Source: Actinomycetota bacterium (GTDB taxonomy: Bacteria; Actinomycetota; Thermoleophilia; UBA2241). Taken from it: a stretch of 15,327 nucleotides of DNA. Shown here piece after piece: positions 1 through 6,278 of the stretch. The translations under genes and the position numbers were made by a program. Every line of letters begins with the position of its first letter. The stretch's first letter is position 1. The notes under the pieces are model-generated. The model saw nothing but the letters and a program-made list of their open reading frames with translations, ran no database searches and was not told the DNA's origin. The stretch is taken from positions 1 to 15,327 of the forward strand of contig PMKK01000095.1 in the NCBI GenBank assembly GCA_003157715.1. The letters run 5' to 3'.

Positions 1-130
1 TCTCTTACGGAACGCGACACTAGGTGGTCCACGGTCAGCTCCTCGTCAGCCGGTCATGCCGCACCCAGCGGACCGCACGACCTGTGCCCGGGGGTCACTC
101 CCGGCACTTGCGTAACCGCCGCCGCGGCCT

Positions 131-144
131 GCGCCTTTCGGCGC
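131..144 (-). terminator. Small hairpin after the hydrolase gene
   Basis: On the minus strand GCGCC and GGCGC pair around a GAAA tetraloop, 8 bases past the stop codon of the hydrolase. There is no T-tract, so if it ends transcription it is not a classic intrinsic terminator. The remaining bases 1-130 show no gene or motif I can support. Confidence 0.25.
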
Positions 145-151
145 CCATCGT

Positions 152-1105
152 TCACCCCGTCAGGCGCGCCAGCCACGCCCTCACGTCGGCGGCGACCTGC
201 TCGTGGCCGAGATCGTTATGCGGCTCGTGGTGGACGCCGGGATAGATCCGGAGGGTCTTCTCCTGGCTGGCCACCGTCTCGAACAGCGCCTGCGCCCCCG
301 CGAGACGGTTGAGGGGGTCGGCCCCTCCGTGCAGCACGAGCAAGGGCAGGTCGATGGCCGCCATGTCTTCTCTCACGCGCCGCACGACGGCGAGACTCTC
401 GGCCCCCCAGCGCACGGTCGCGCGCGACGTGAGCATGGGGTCGGCTCGCGCCGCCGCAAGTGCCTGAGGGTCGCGCGTCAGAGAGCCGCCGGCGATCCCC
501 AGGTCCACCGTGAGCCGCGGCGCCACGCGCGACAGGACCCGCGCCAGGACCACCTGATAGGGCTTGCCGACTCCCGCTGGCTGCAGGGCCACACCGCTGA
601 CGATGGCGCCGGCTACCCCTTCGGAATGTTCCAGCAGGTAGTCGAGCACGACCAACGAGCCCATGCTGTGCCCGTAGACCACGATCGGCAGGTCGGGCGC
701 CTGTTCGGCGACCGTGCCGAGAAAGGCGTGAAGGTCCTCCCGATAGTCGGCCCAGCGGTCGACGTATACCCGCCGGCCCGGCGAGCGACCGTGGCCGCGC
801 TGGTCGTAGGCACAGACCACGTAGCCGTCGTCGACCAGCAGGGCCACGAGGTTCATGTACCGGCCGCTATGCTCGCCGACACCGTGGACCAGAGCGACCA
901 CGGCCCGCGGTGACGACGCCGGCGGTGTGAACGCTCGCGGTGCGGACGCCCCCGGTGACGACGCCTCCGGTGACGACGACGGTGGTGACGACGCCGATCG
1001 TGACGACGCCCCCGGCGCCGACGCCGGTTGACCGTCCGGTCGCCAGCACTGCCGGTAGAGCTCCAGACCGCGAACCCCGGCAAAACGGCCTTCCGCGTGC
1101 TGCAT
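152..1105 (-). CDS. Alpha/beta hydrolase, monoacylglycerol lipase-like
   Basis: Probable cytoplasmic serine hydrolase of the lysophospholipase/monoacylglycerol lipase group (Hydrolase_4 type), cleaving an ester bond in a lipid or similar substrate. Numbered from the ATG at 1105 (317 aa), the oxyanion HG is at 74-75 in VALVHGVGEHSGRY, the DQRGHGRS motif typical of the group is at about 101-108, the nucleophile is S147 in GHSMGS, and the acid and base are likely D263 (GGADP) and H293 (VHHEPH). I chose the ATG at 1105 because a G-rich Shine-Dalgarno-like stretch (GTGGGGGT) precedes it; the frame stays open to a TTG at 1153. Odd feature: a Ser/Pro/Ala-rich insert at residues 29-68, just before the first core strand, made of eight five-residue units. 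The native ester is unknown. No hydrophobic signal peptide is visible. Confidence 0.88.
   Translation of the reverse strand: MQHAEGRFAGVRGLELYRQCWRPDGQPASAPGASSRSASSPPSSSPEASSPGASAPRAFTPPASSPRAVVALVHGVGEHSGRYMNLVALLVDDGYVVCAYDQRGHGRSPGRRVYVDRWADYREDLHAFLGTVAEQAPDLPIVVYGHSMGSLVVLDYLLEHSEGVAGAIVSGVALQPAGVGKPYQVVLARVLSRVAPRLTVDLGIAGGSLTRDPQALAAARADPMLTSRATVRWGAESLAVVRRVREDMAAIDLPLLVLHGGADPLNRLAGAQALFETVASQEKTLRIYPGVHHEPHNDLGHEQVAADVRAWLARLTG
902..1021 (-). repeat. In-frame 15-base tandem repeat coding for SSPxA units
   Basis: Eight successive 15-base units inside the hydrolase gene encode degenerate pentapeptides of the form S-S-P-x-A (SAPGA, SSRSA, SSPPS, SSPEA, SSPGA, SAPRA, FTPPA, SSPRA). 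The core GGTGACGACG recurs on the plus strand. The period is a multiple of three, so copy-number change would keep the frame. It likely forms a flexible linker between the short N-terminal strand and the hydrolase core. Confidence 0.75.
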
Positions 1106-1204
1106 GGTGTGACCCCCACTGACGACCCGCGCGGCTGCGCCCGGCGCCGTCAAGCCTACGCCTTCGGCGAGGGCGGTTCACGACGCCGGCGGGAGATCGG
1201 GCAA

Positions 1205-1221
1205 GCCGTCACGGTGACGGC
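1205..1221. promoter_or_regulatory. Perfect 17-base palindrome in the divergent spacer
   Basis: GCCGTCAC and GTGACGGC flank a single G. It lies in the 249-base gap between the divergent hydrolase (minus) and reductase (plus) genes. It could be an operator for either gene or an RNA hairpin. No nearby regulator gene points to its ligand. Confidence 0.4.
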
Positions 1222-1274
1222 AAGCGTCCCAGTCGGCGAGGCGCTCGAGGCGGCTCCGGGAGAAGACGGAAGGC

Positions 1275-1319
1275 ATGAAGTCCGCCCCGGTGAGCCGGTA
1301 TGCTGACTCGAACCGGTTC
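1275..1319 (+). promoter_or_regulatory. Possible promoter of the reductase gene, with GAACCGGTTC at the start site
   Basis: A TATGCT -10-like box at 1299-1304 lies 18 bases after a weak ATGAAG -35-like box at 1275-1280. Transcription would start near 1311, where the 10-base perfect palindrome GAACCGGTTC (1310-1319) sits. The same GGTATGCT string precedes the second TetR gene. The -35 match is poor. Confidence 0.3.
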
Positions 1320-1354
1320 CGGAGCACCGCGCATCCAGCCAGAGGAGAAACCTC

Positions 1355-1921
1355 ATGGGAAAGCTCATCGTCTTCAATCAGATCTCGCTGGACGGCTACT
1401 TCGTCGACGCGCACGGCGACATGAGCTGGGCCCACAACCCGGGCGAGGACGAGGAGTGGTACGAGTTCGTGGCGAGCAACGCCAGCGGCGGAGGACTGCT
1501 CGTGTTCGGCCGCGTCACCTACGAGCTCATGGAGAGCTACTGGCCGACCCCGGCCGCCATGAAGAACGACCCCGTGGTGGCCGAGCGCATGAACAACCTG
1601 CCGAAGCTGGTGTTCTCGAGGACGCTGGGCAAGGCGTCGTGGCACCGCACGCGGCTGGTGAAGGACGGCATGGCGGCCGAGATGCGGCGGCTGAAGAGCG
1701 AACCCGGCAACGACATGGCGATCATGGGCAGCGGCAGCATCGTCTCGCAGCTCACCCAGGAGCGCCTGATCGACGAGTACCAGATCGTGGTCGTACCCGT
1801 CGTGCTCGGCGCCGGCAGGACGATGTTCGACGGTGTGAAAGGCAAGTTCGGACTGGCGCTGACCGAGACCCGCGGCTTTCGCAACGGGAACGTGCTGCTG
1901 CGCTACGAGCCGCTCGAGTAG
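1355..1921 (+). CDS. Dihydrofolate reductase family protein (RibD C-terminal domain)
   Basis: A 188-residue single-domain protein of the RibD_C/DHFR-like fold, a family of NADPH-dependent reductases many of which have no defined substrate. Recognisable family blocks are ISLDGYF near residues 10-16, the GRVTYELMESYWP block near 52-64, the glycine-rich nucleotide-binding block IMGSGSIVSQL near 129-139, and IDEYQIVVVPVVLGAGRTMF near 146-165. Length is normal for the family. The ATG at 1355 has a strong AGAGGAGA ribosome site 6-7 bases upstream. It stands alone on the plus strand between minus-strand genes and converges on the dienelactone-hydrolase-like gene with an 18-base gap. It lacks the deaminase half of RibD, so a riboflavin role should not be assumed. 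Confidence 0.9.
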   Translation: MGKLIVFNQISLDGYFVDAHGDMSWAHNPGEDEEWYEFVASNASGGGLLVFGRVTYELMESYWPTPAAMKNDPVVAERMNNLPKLVFSRTLGKASWHRTRLVKDGMAAEMRRLKSEPGNDMAIMGSGSIVSQLTQERLIDEYQIVVVPVVLGAGRTMFDGVKGKFGLALTETRGFRNGNVLLRYEPLE

Positions 1922-1932
1922 CGATGGAACCG

Positions 1933-1948
1933 GCCGGGCTCACCCGGT
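1933..1948. terminator. Hairpin between convergent genes
   Basis: CCGGG (1934-1938) and CCCGG (1943-1947) pair around a four-base loop, with a possible closing G-T pair. It spans the 18-base convergent gap and the minus gene's stop codon, so it could serve both directions. No T-tract is present. Confidence 0.3.
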
Positions 1949-2596
1949 GGAGGAGCGCCTCAAGAAAGCCAGCGTTCGATCCCACGCCAGGCTCGCTGCC
2001 GCCTGATCGAATGCGTCCGAGCGGTCGGGCTCGAAGAACCAGTGGCCCGTGCCGGGGTAGCGGTAGAAGGTCACCGGACGGCCGGCACGCCGCAAGGATT
2101 CCTCCAGGTGGTCGACGCCGGCTTGCGGCTCGAACTCGTCGTTGTCGGCAAAGTGGCCGAGGTAGGCTGCCTTCGAGCCGCTGAAGTCGTCGGCCCCGGT
2201 GCCGTAGAAGACGACGACGGAGCGGATCAGCTCGGCAGCGCCGACCGACAGATCCAGCGCGAAGTAGGCGCCCAGCGAGAAGCCGATGACCGCAAGGCCG
2301 CCGCCGGTCTGGCCGGCGCGTTCGTTCAGGAACCTTGCCGCCTCGGCGGTCTCGGCCTCGGCCCGCAGGTGGTCGGCGCCGAGTGCCTTGGCGAGAGCTT
2401 CGGCGCCGGCGATGGTGTCCGCGACCTTGCCGTGGTAGAGATCCGGGGCGAAGGCGACAAAACCGGCGTCGGCCAGTCGCGCGCAGAAAGACTTCACCGT
2501 GTCGTTCAGCCCCCACCAGGCGTGCAGGACCAGCACGGGGCTGCCTGCTCCGAAGGCGGGAACGGCGAGGTAGCCGTCGGGTTGGGTGTGCGGCAT
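1940..2596 (-). CDS. Dienelactone hydrolase family protein with serine nucleophile
   Basis: An alpha/beta hydrolase of the DLH family, 218 aa, probably a cytosolic esterase or lactonase. Motifs: LHAWWGLND near residues 24-32 (oxyanion region), APDLYHG near 50-56, GFSLGA at 105-110 with S107 as nucleophile, an Asp at 151 or 153 in ADND, and H185 in GTGHWFFEP. Classical dienelactone hydrolase has Cys at the nucleophile position, so conversion of dienelactone is doubtful. The start at 2596 is set by a near-ideal AAGGAGGG site 5-6 bases upstream; the frame remains open further up to 2767, but that extension is only translated tandem repeat and has no family resemblance. The nearest upstream gene on the same strand is the acetyltransferase, 183 bases away across the repeat array. 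Confidence 0.9.
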   Translation of the reverse strand: MPHTQPDGYLAVPAFGAGSPVLVLHAWWGLNDTVKSFCARLADAGFVAFAPDLYHGKVADTIAGAEALAKALGADHLRAEAETAEAARFLNERAGQTGGGLAVIGFSLGAYFALDLSVGAAELIRSVVVFYGTGADDFSGSKAAYLGHFADNDEFEPQAGVDHLEESLRRAGRPVTFYRYPGTGHWFFEPDRSDAFDQAAASLAWDRTLAFLRRSSTG

Positions 2597-2635
2597 CTGA
2601 CCCTCCTTGAATTGCTCCGGCACTCTCTGCTGAGG

Positions 2636-2730
2636 CACTCTTCCTGCTGCTGCCCCGCGGCATTCTTCCGGCTGCTGCCCCGCGGCATTCTTCCGGCTGC
2701 TGCCCCGCGGCATTCTTCCTGCTGTCGCCC
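2636..2730. repeat. 25-base tandem repeat, about 3.8 copies
   Basis: Units start at 2636, 2661, 2686 and 2711. The second and third are identical, the first differs by two bases, and the last is truncated and diverged. Each full unit ends in the palindrome CCGCGG. The period is not a multiple of three, so the array is noncoding although all three minus frames stay open. It lies in the 5' leader side of the dienelactone-hydrolase-like gene, ending 40 bases before its start. Confidence 0.85.
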
Positions 2731-2779
2731 GACTACACCGCGAGCATGAAGTACTCGACGAGCTCACGCACGCGGCCCC

Positions 2780-3310
2780 TCACCCGCGACCACCATCACC
2801 GTCGCCGACGACCAGGCGCAGCTCCATGAAGACCGTGACGCGCAGCACGTCGGGCGGCACCTCGTAGTACGGCGCCGTCTCGACAAAGCCCAGCGAGCCA
2901 TACAGGCGGCGCGAGGCTTCAAGAAAGGTCCCCGTGTCGAGCCGCATGAGGCGGTAGCCCATGGCGCGGGCCTCGGCGATCGCCTGCACGGCGAGCGACC
3001 GGCCGGCGCCCGTACCGCGGCACGCCGGCCTGACGTACAGCCGTTTGAGCTCGCAGACGCCCTCGTCTCGCATGGGACGCAGGGCGACGCAGCCGACGGC
3101 CTCGCTGGAATCGTCGTGATCGTCGTTGCAGGCCAGCCACAGGCGACCCCGCGGCGGCCCGTAGGCACCCGGCAGCCCCGCGAGCTCGGCCTCGACGGAC
3201 TGGTAGCCCATGTCGATGCCCCGGTCGTTCACCAGGTAGCCGAACCACTCGCGCAGCAGGCTCCGAAACTCCTCGAACTGCTCGGCCGTGGAGGGCTGGA
3301 TGATCCGCAT
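2780..3310 (-). CDS. GNAT family N-acetyltransferase
   Basis: A 176-residue single-domain GNAT protein that would move an acetyl group from acetyl-CoA to an amine. The acetyl-CoA pyrophosphate loop is RGTGAG at residues 98-103, preceded by the motif A strand CELKRLYVRP (86-95); the motif B region reads EASRRLYGSLGFVE at 131-144, and a late strand VTVFMEL is at 158-164. The substrate cannot be read from sequence. The ATG at 3310 lacks a good ribosome site but has a TAGACT box six bases before it, suggesting a leaderless message. It lies downstream (in its reading direction) of the VOC-glycosylase fusion on the same strand, with a 116-base gap holding a 21-base repeat, so it is probably a separate transcript. 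Confidence 0.9.
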   Translation of the reverse strand: MRIIQPSTAEQFEEFRSLLREWFGYLVNDRGIDMGYQSVEAELAGLPGAYGPPRGRLWLACNDDHDDSSEAVGCVALRPMRDEGVCELKRLYVRPACRGTGAGRSLAVQAIAEARAMGYRLMRLDTGTFLEASRRLYGSLGFVETAPYYEVPPDVLRVTVFMELRLVVGDGDGGRG

Positions 3311-3316
3311 CTTTGG

Positions 3317-3322
3317 AGTCTA
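3317..3322 (-). promoter_or_regulatory. TAGACT -10 box, leaderless arrangement for the acetyltransferase
   Basis: On the minus strand TAGACT is followed by exactly six bases and then the ATG at 3310, placing the transcript start at or next to the start codon. No convincing -35 element is seen, and no Shine-Dalgarno sequence lies in the interval. Confidence 0.4.
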
Positions 3323-3350
3323 CCCGAGCGGCAAGGAGAGCAGTGCGGAG

Positions 3351-3413
3351 CGGCGGGCGAGCGGCAGACGCGCGGCGCGGGGCGGCAGACGAGCGGCGCG
3401 GGGCGGCAGACGA
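3351..3413. repeat. 21-base GC-rich tandem repeat, about 2.5 copies
   Basis: Two identical 21-base units occupy 3372-3392 and 3393-3413, each containing GGGGCGGCAGACGA. A degenerate partial unit (GCGGGCGAGCGGCAGACG) lies just before at 3351-3370. It fills most of the gap between the end of the fusion gene and the start of the acetyltransferase gene, upstream of the latter's -10 box. Confidence 0.75.
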
Positions 3414-3426
3414 GCTCGCGTTCGCG

Positions 3427-4293
3427 TCACTCAGCCGCGGCGACGCGCACGGCATCCCAGGCGGCCAGTTTGAGAGCGAACGAGATCGTCGCGTTGGCGG
3501 GACTGGTCGAGGGCAGGCGCGCGACTCGCGGAGCGTTGTCCGGCAGAGTCGAGAAGACGTGGGTGGCAAACAGCCGCTCCGCCGTTGCGCCGTTGAAGAA
3601 GGCGGCGCGGATCGACGGGTGGCGCCGCAGGAGGCCGGCTATGTCGTTGGCGACCGGCCTCCTGATGTTCGCATCGAGGCTGCCGACACGGTCGGCCTGG
3701 CGAAGTACGTCCCACAGGGCCACGCCTGCTTGTTCGAGCATCTCGACGCGCTCGGCATACTCCAGCGGTCGTCCGCCCGAGAACAGCGCCTCCATGATGC
3801 GCCAGAAGCCGTTGCGCGGGTGGGCGTAGTACTGCCCTTTCTCCAGCGACAGCACGCTCGGGGCCGTCCCGAGGATGAGGACCCGCGGTTCCGAGCCGGT
3901 GAGGGGCTCGAAGCCGCGGATGCGGCCGGGTTCAGCGTCTGCCGCCGGCGCTTGCGGGCGCACGATTGCCCGAAACGACTCATCGAACTGCAACAGCTCG
4001 ACGGGCGCACCGTCCTCGAGCACGAACGCCACCATCACACCGTCCGACGGACTATTGGGTTCGATGATGACCTCGCGACCGACGAGCTCCGCGGCCAGAT
4101 CGTCGACCTCGAAGGCGACGTGCGGCGTGGACTTGACGAGATCGGGGAGCGAACAGCCGGCATCGTAGCGCATCCACTGGATACCGAACTGATTGCTCTC
4201 GTGGTCGGTGCAGTGCAGACCGTACCGCTCCAGGTAGACCTCGCCGGCCCGGGGAACGTCGGTCGGGATCCCGATGTGGTTGTATCGCCTCAA
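3427..4293 (-). CDS. VOC (glyoxalase-fold) domain fused to DNA-deoxyinosine glycosylase
   Basis: A 288-residue two-domain protein. Residues 1-107 form a complete VOC domain with likely metal ligands H7 (NHIGIP), H58 (PHVAFEVDD) and E99 (APVELLQF). A linker rich in Ala and Pro (about 108-124) leads to a complete hypoxanthine/deoxyinosine DNA glycosylase domain of the uracil-DNA-glycosylase superfamily (family 6 type) at 125-288: RVLILGTAPS (137-146), SLEKGQYYAHPRNGFW (149-164, with N161 the likely catalytic Asn), VALWDVL (191-197), GSLDANI (204-210), and the closing loop LPSTSPANA (260-268). The glycosylase would remove deaminated adenine from DNA; the VOC part normally works as a metal enzyme or binding protein. 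The start is TTG at 4293, with GAGGGG five bases upstream; no ATG lies between the domains. Whether the fusion is functional is inference. Confidence 0.85.
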   Translation of the reverse strand: MRRYNHIGIPTDVPRAGEVYLERYGLHCTDHESNQFGIQWMRYDAGCSLPDLVKSTPHVAFEVDDLAAELVGREVIIEPNSPSDGVMVAFVLEDGAPVELLQFDESFRAIVRPQAPAADAEPGRIRGFEPLTGSEPRVLILGTAPSVLSLEKGQYYAHPRNGFWRIMEALFSGGRPLEYAERVEMLEQAGVALWDVLRQADRVGSLDANIRRPVANDIAGLLRRHPSIRAAFFNGATAERLFATHVFSTLPDNAPRVARLPSTSPANATISFALKLAAWDAVRVAAAE

Positions 4294-4382
4294 GTGGTCC
4301 CCTCACTCGGCCGGTCGCTCACGCGAGCTTCGAGGCCGGTTTCGTCGCCGCGTTCAGACCCGTGGACAGCAAGCGTGCTCGG

Positions 4383-4784
4383 CTACCCCTTGTAGCCCTC
4401 GGGCCATTGCTGCAGCGCCCACATGTTACCGTCGGGATCGTTGAACCACACGTACTTCACGCCCCCGATGTCCTGGACCTCACTGGCTTCGACACCGCGC
4501 TCGACGAGCGCGCTGCGGGCCTCGCCGATATCACTGACCACGAGATGCAGCCCCTTGACCGATCCCGGCACCATCGCGGTGATGGGCCCCATGCCGGTCC
4601 CGAAGACGATCGCGCACGACGACCCGGGTGGCGTGAACTGGACGACGCGCATGCCTTCGCTCACCACGTTGTCGTGCACGTTGCCGAACCCGATCCTCTC
4701 GTAGAACGCCTTGGCACGATCGACGTCCGAGACCGGCACCGGCACAAGCTCGAGCCTCATCTCGGGCACTGGATGTTCGCTCAT
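4383..4784 (-). CDS. VOC family protein (glyoxalase/bleomycin resistance fold)
   Basis: A 133-residue VOC protein with two beta-alpha-beta-beta-beta modules: LELVPVPVSDVDRAKAFYER (11-30) opens the first, and GLHLVVSDIGEARSALVERG (78-97) the second, which ends in the family hallmark NDPDGNMWALQQ (115-126). The final metal-ligand position appears to be Gln rather than Glu, and the first strand lacks His, so a metal-dependent glyoxalase I reaction is unlikely. Binding or a different chemistry is possible. The ATG at 4784 is chosen because GAAGGAG lies 10 bases upstream; a longer open frame to 4934 is rich in Arg and does not look like VOC. It lies 89 bases upstream of the fusion gene on the same strand, so the two could share a transcript. 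It is divergent from the first TetR gene. Confidence 0.88.
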   Translation of the reverse strand: MSEHPVPEMRLELVPVPVSDVDRAKAFYERIGFGNVHDNVVSEGMRVVQFTPPGSSCAIVFGTGMGPITAMVPGSVKGLHLVVSDIGEARSALVERGVEASEVQDIGGVKYVWFNDPDGNMWALQQWPEGYKG

Positions 4785-4953
4785 CGCCTCGCTGCTCCTT
4801 CGATTCGCGTGTCGTCGCGCGTGTATACCCGCGGCGCCGAGCGGCCCTATCTGTCGGACTGCTTGCCTCCCAGCTTTTCGTCGCCGTTCTTCGGGCGTGA
4901 CAGACGCGGGGCGTTCCGCACGAAGGGCGCGCAAACTCGCTCATCTCTGCAGG

Positions 4954-5023
4954 CTGAGCCATCCCTTGAGACTCAGCCATCCTTAGACTCAGCCATCCCT
5001 TGAGACTCAGCCACTCCTTGACA
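4954..5023. repeat. 18-base direct repeats upstream of the first TetR gene
   Basis: Four units run back to back: 4954-4971, 4972-4987 (16 bases, two missing), 4988-5005 and 5006-5023, sharing the core CTCAGCCATCCCTTGAGA. The junctions create the small palindrome TGAGACTCA at 4967-4975 and 5001-5009. The last unit runs into the TTGACA -35 box. They could be regulator-binding direct repeats or a simple duplication array. Confidence 0.75.
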
Positions 5024-5046
5024 GAGTGAGAGTCAGTGCGGATGAT
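5018..5046 (+). promoter_or_regulatory. Promoter of the first TetR gene
   Basis: A perfect TTGACA -35 box (5018-5023) and GATGAT (5041-5046, four of six matches to TATAAT) are separated by 17 bases. Transcription would start near 5053, at the left edge of the palindromic operator, giving a leader of about 60 bases. Confidence 0.6.
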
Positions 5047-5053
5047 GTACTGG

Positions 5054-5070
5054 TAAACGATATTCGTTTA
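5054..5070. promoter_or_regulatory. Perfect palindromic operator, likely TetR-binding
   Basis: TAAACGA, TAT, TCGTTTA: seven-base arms around three bases, in an AT-rich patch within GC-rich DNA. It begins at the expected transcription start of the TetR gene, so bound repressor would block its own promoter. Size and shape fit operators of TetR-family dimers. I found no second copy in the window. Confidence 0.7.
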
Positions 5071-5115
5071 TACGGATTAGCAAGAGATAAGGCGACTTCA
5101 GAAGCGAGGAACGCC

Positions 5116-5655
5116 ATGCCGGCCAGCAAAGACGAGATCGCCGCCAGCTTCATGGAGCTGGCCTTCCGCTACGGGTACCGCCGCACCGCGGTCGAAGACG
5201 TGGCGCGCGAGCTGCACATCTCCAAGAAGACGGTCTACGAGCACTTCGCGAGCAAGGCCGACCTGCAGCGCTACGCGATCGAGCTGGGCGCCCGGCGGCA
5301 GCGCGCCCGGGTCGAGTCGCTGCTCACCGGCACGACGGTCCTGGGCCGCGTGCAGCAGGCGATCGGTGTGGCCTTGTCCGACGCGCGGGCGTTCTTCGAC
5401 TCGCAGCCGAACGCCGAGCTGGTCGAGATCCCCGAGCTCACGGCGCAGATCAACGACCTGGTGTTCGTACCGATGGTGCGCGACCTGCTGGTCGAGGGTG
5501 TGGCGGCCAGCGAGTTCGAGCTGTCAGACCCCGAAATGACGGCAGCCTTCTTCGTCGCCATGGGGACCGAGGCCGTGCGCATGATCCGCGACGATCCGGC
5601 GTGCCGCCCCGAGCCGCTGCTGTTCGAGTCGGTGCGGCGCCTGGTCGCAGGGTGA
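5116..5655 (+). CDS. TetR/AcrR family transcriptional regulator
   Basis: A 179-residue regulator with an N-terminal helix-turn-helix (about residues 25-44, TAVEDVARELHISKKTVYEHF) in the TetR pattern, followed by the usual SKADLQRYAIE helix and an all-helical ligand domain. The ligand is unknown. The ATG at 5116 is chosen because it begins directly before the first helix, has GAGGA five bases upstream, and lies after the promoter and operator; the open frame to 5026 would start upstream of the predicted transcript start. It is divergent from the stand-alone VOC gene and followed after 95 bases by the flavodoxin-domain gene. The palindrome over its start site suggests autorepression; control of the neighbours is inference. 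Confidence 0.9.
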   Translation: MPASKDEIAASFMELAFRYGYRRTAVEDVARELHISKKTVYEHFASKADLQRYAIELGARRQRARVESLLTGTTVLGRVQQAIGVALSDARAFFDSQPNAELVEIPELTAQINDLVFVPMVRDLLVEGVAASEFELSDPEMTAAFFVAMGTEAVRMIRDDPACRPEPLLFESVRRLVAG

Positions 5656-5689
5656 GGCGGGCGCGCGACACGAGCGCCGCGCGCCCGCC
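5656..5689 (+). terminator. Strong 12-bp hairpin directly after the TetR stop codon
   Basis: GGCGGGCGCGCG (5656-5667) and its exact complement CGCGCGCCCGCC (5678-5689) flank a 10-base loop, starting at the base after TGA. No T-tract follows, so it may be a Rho-independent-like or processing hairpin that reduces read-through into the flavodoxin gene. Confidence 0.5.
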
Positions 5690-5750
5690 GTCAGGCGTGG
5701 TGCGCCCGGCCCGCTCGTCTCGCGCTCCCCACAGATAGGCAGGAGGAGTC

Positions 5751-6278
5751 ATGAACGAAAAGCTGCTGGTGGCCTACGCCACGCGGTACGGCTCGACGGC
5801 GGAGGTGGCCGAAGCGGTCGGCACGCGCCTGCGCGAGCGGGAGTTCGACGTCGACGTGAAGCCCGTCAAGCAGGCGGGCTCGCTCGAAGGCTACGACGCA
5901 GTCGTCTTCGGCACACCGTTCTACCTGGGCGCGATGCTCAAGGAAGGCCGCGCCTGGCTCGAGAGCCAGAGGGCGGCGCTCGAAGCCAGGCCGAACGCGA
6001 TCTTCGCGTTCGGCCCCACGAGCGCCGCCGACGACCTTGCCGAGACGGCCAAGCAGCTCGACAAGACGCTCGCGGAACTGCCCTGGCTCAGCCCGGTGGC
6101 GGCGCGCATGTTCGTGGGCGCCTACGACCCGGCGAAGCTGCGCTTCGCCGACCGGCTGCTCACGAAGCTGCCGGCGAGCCCGCTCCACGACCTGGGCGCG
6201 CACGACGACCGCGACTGGCAGGCGATCGCGGAGTGGGCGAACGAGACGGCCGAGGTGCTGAAGGCGGCGCATCGGTGA
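5751..6278 (+). CDS. Flavodoxin domain protein
   Basis: A 175-residue flavodoxin-like protein. The FMN phosphate-binding loop is TRYGST at residues 11-16 directly after the first strand KLLVAYA; the second core block is YDAVVFGTPFYLGAM at 48-62, and IFAFGPTS at 84-91 is a third core strand and loop. This arrangement is that of the flavodoxin_5 group, which includes the HemG-type menaquinone-dependent protoporphyrinogen oxidase, but many actinobacterial members have other or unknown electron-transfer roles, so I do not name it hemG. GGAGGAG lies just before the ATG. It follows the TetR gene, possibly on its transcript if the intervening hairpin is read through. The last coding bases are part of a tandem duplication that continues past the stop. 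Confidence 0.88.
   Translation: MNEKLLVAYATRYGSTAEVAEAVGTRLREREFDVDVKPVKQAGSLEGYDAVVFGTPFYLGAMLKEGRAWLESQRAALEARPNAIFAFGPTSAADDLAETAKQLDKTLAELPWLSPVAARMFVGAYDPAKLRFADRLLTKLPASPLHDLGAHDDRDWQAIAEWANETAEVLKAAHR

Noticed and set aside
2597..2767. N-terminal extension of the dienelactone-hydrolase-like protein
   Set aside because: The extension is translated tandem repeat with a non-triplet period, and a near-perfect ribosome site marks the start at 2596.
3313..4395. 360-codon plus-strand frame
   Set aside because: It is antisense to the VOC-glycosylase fusion, whose conserved motifs leave no doubt about the coding strand.
5751..6278. Naming the flavodoxin-domain gene hemG
   Set aside because: The fold fits, but no haem genes lie nearby and many proteins of this group have other roles.
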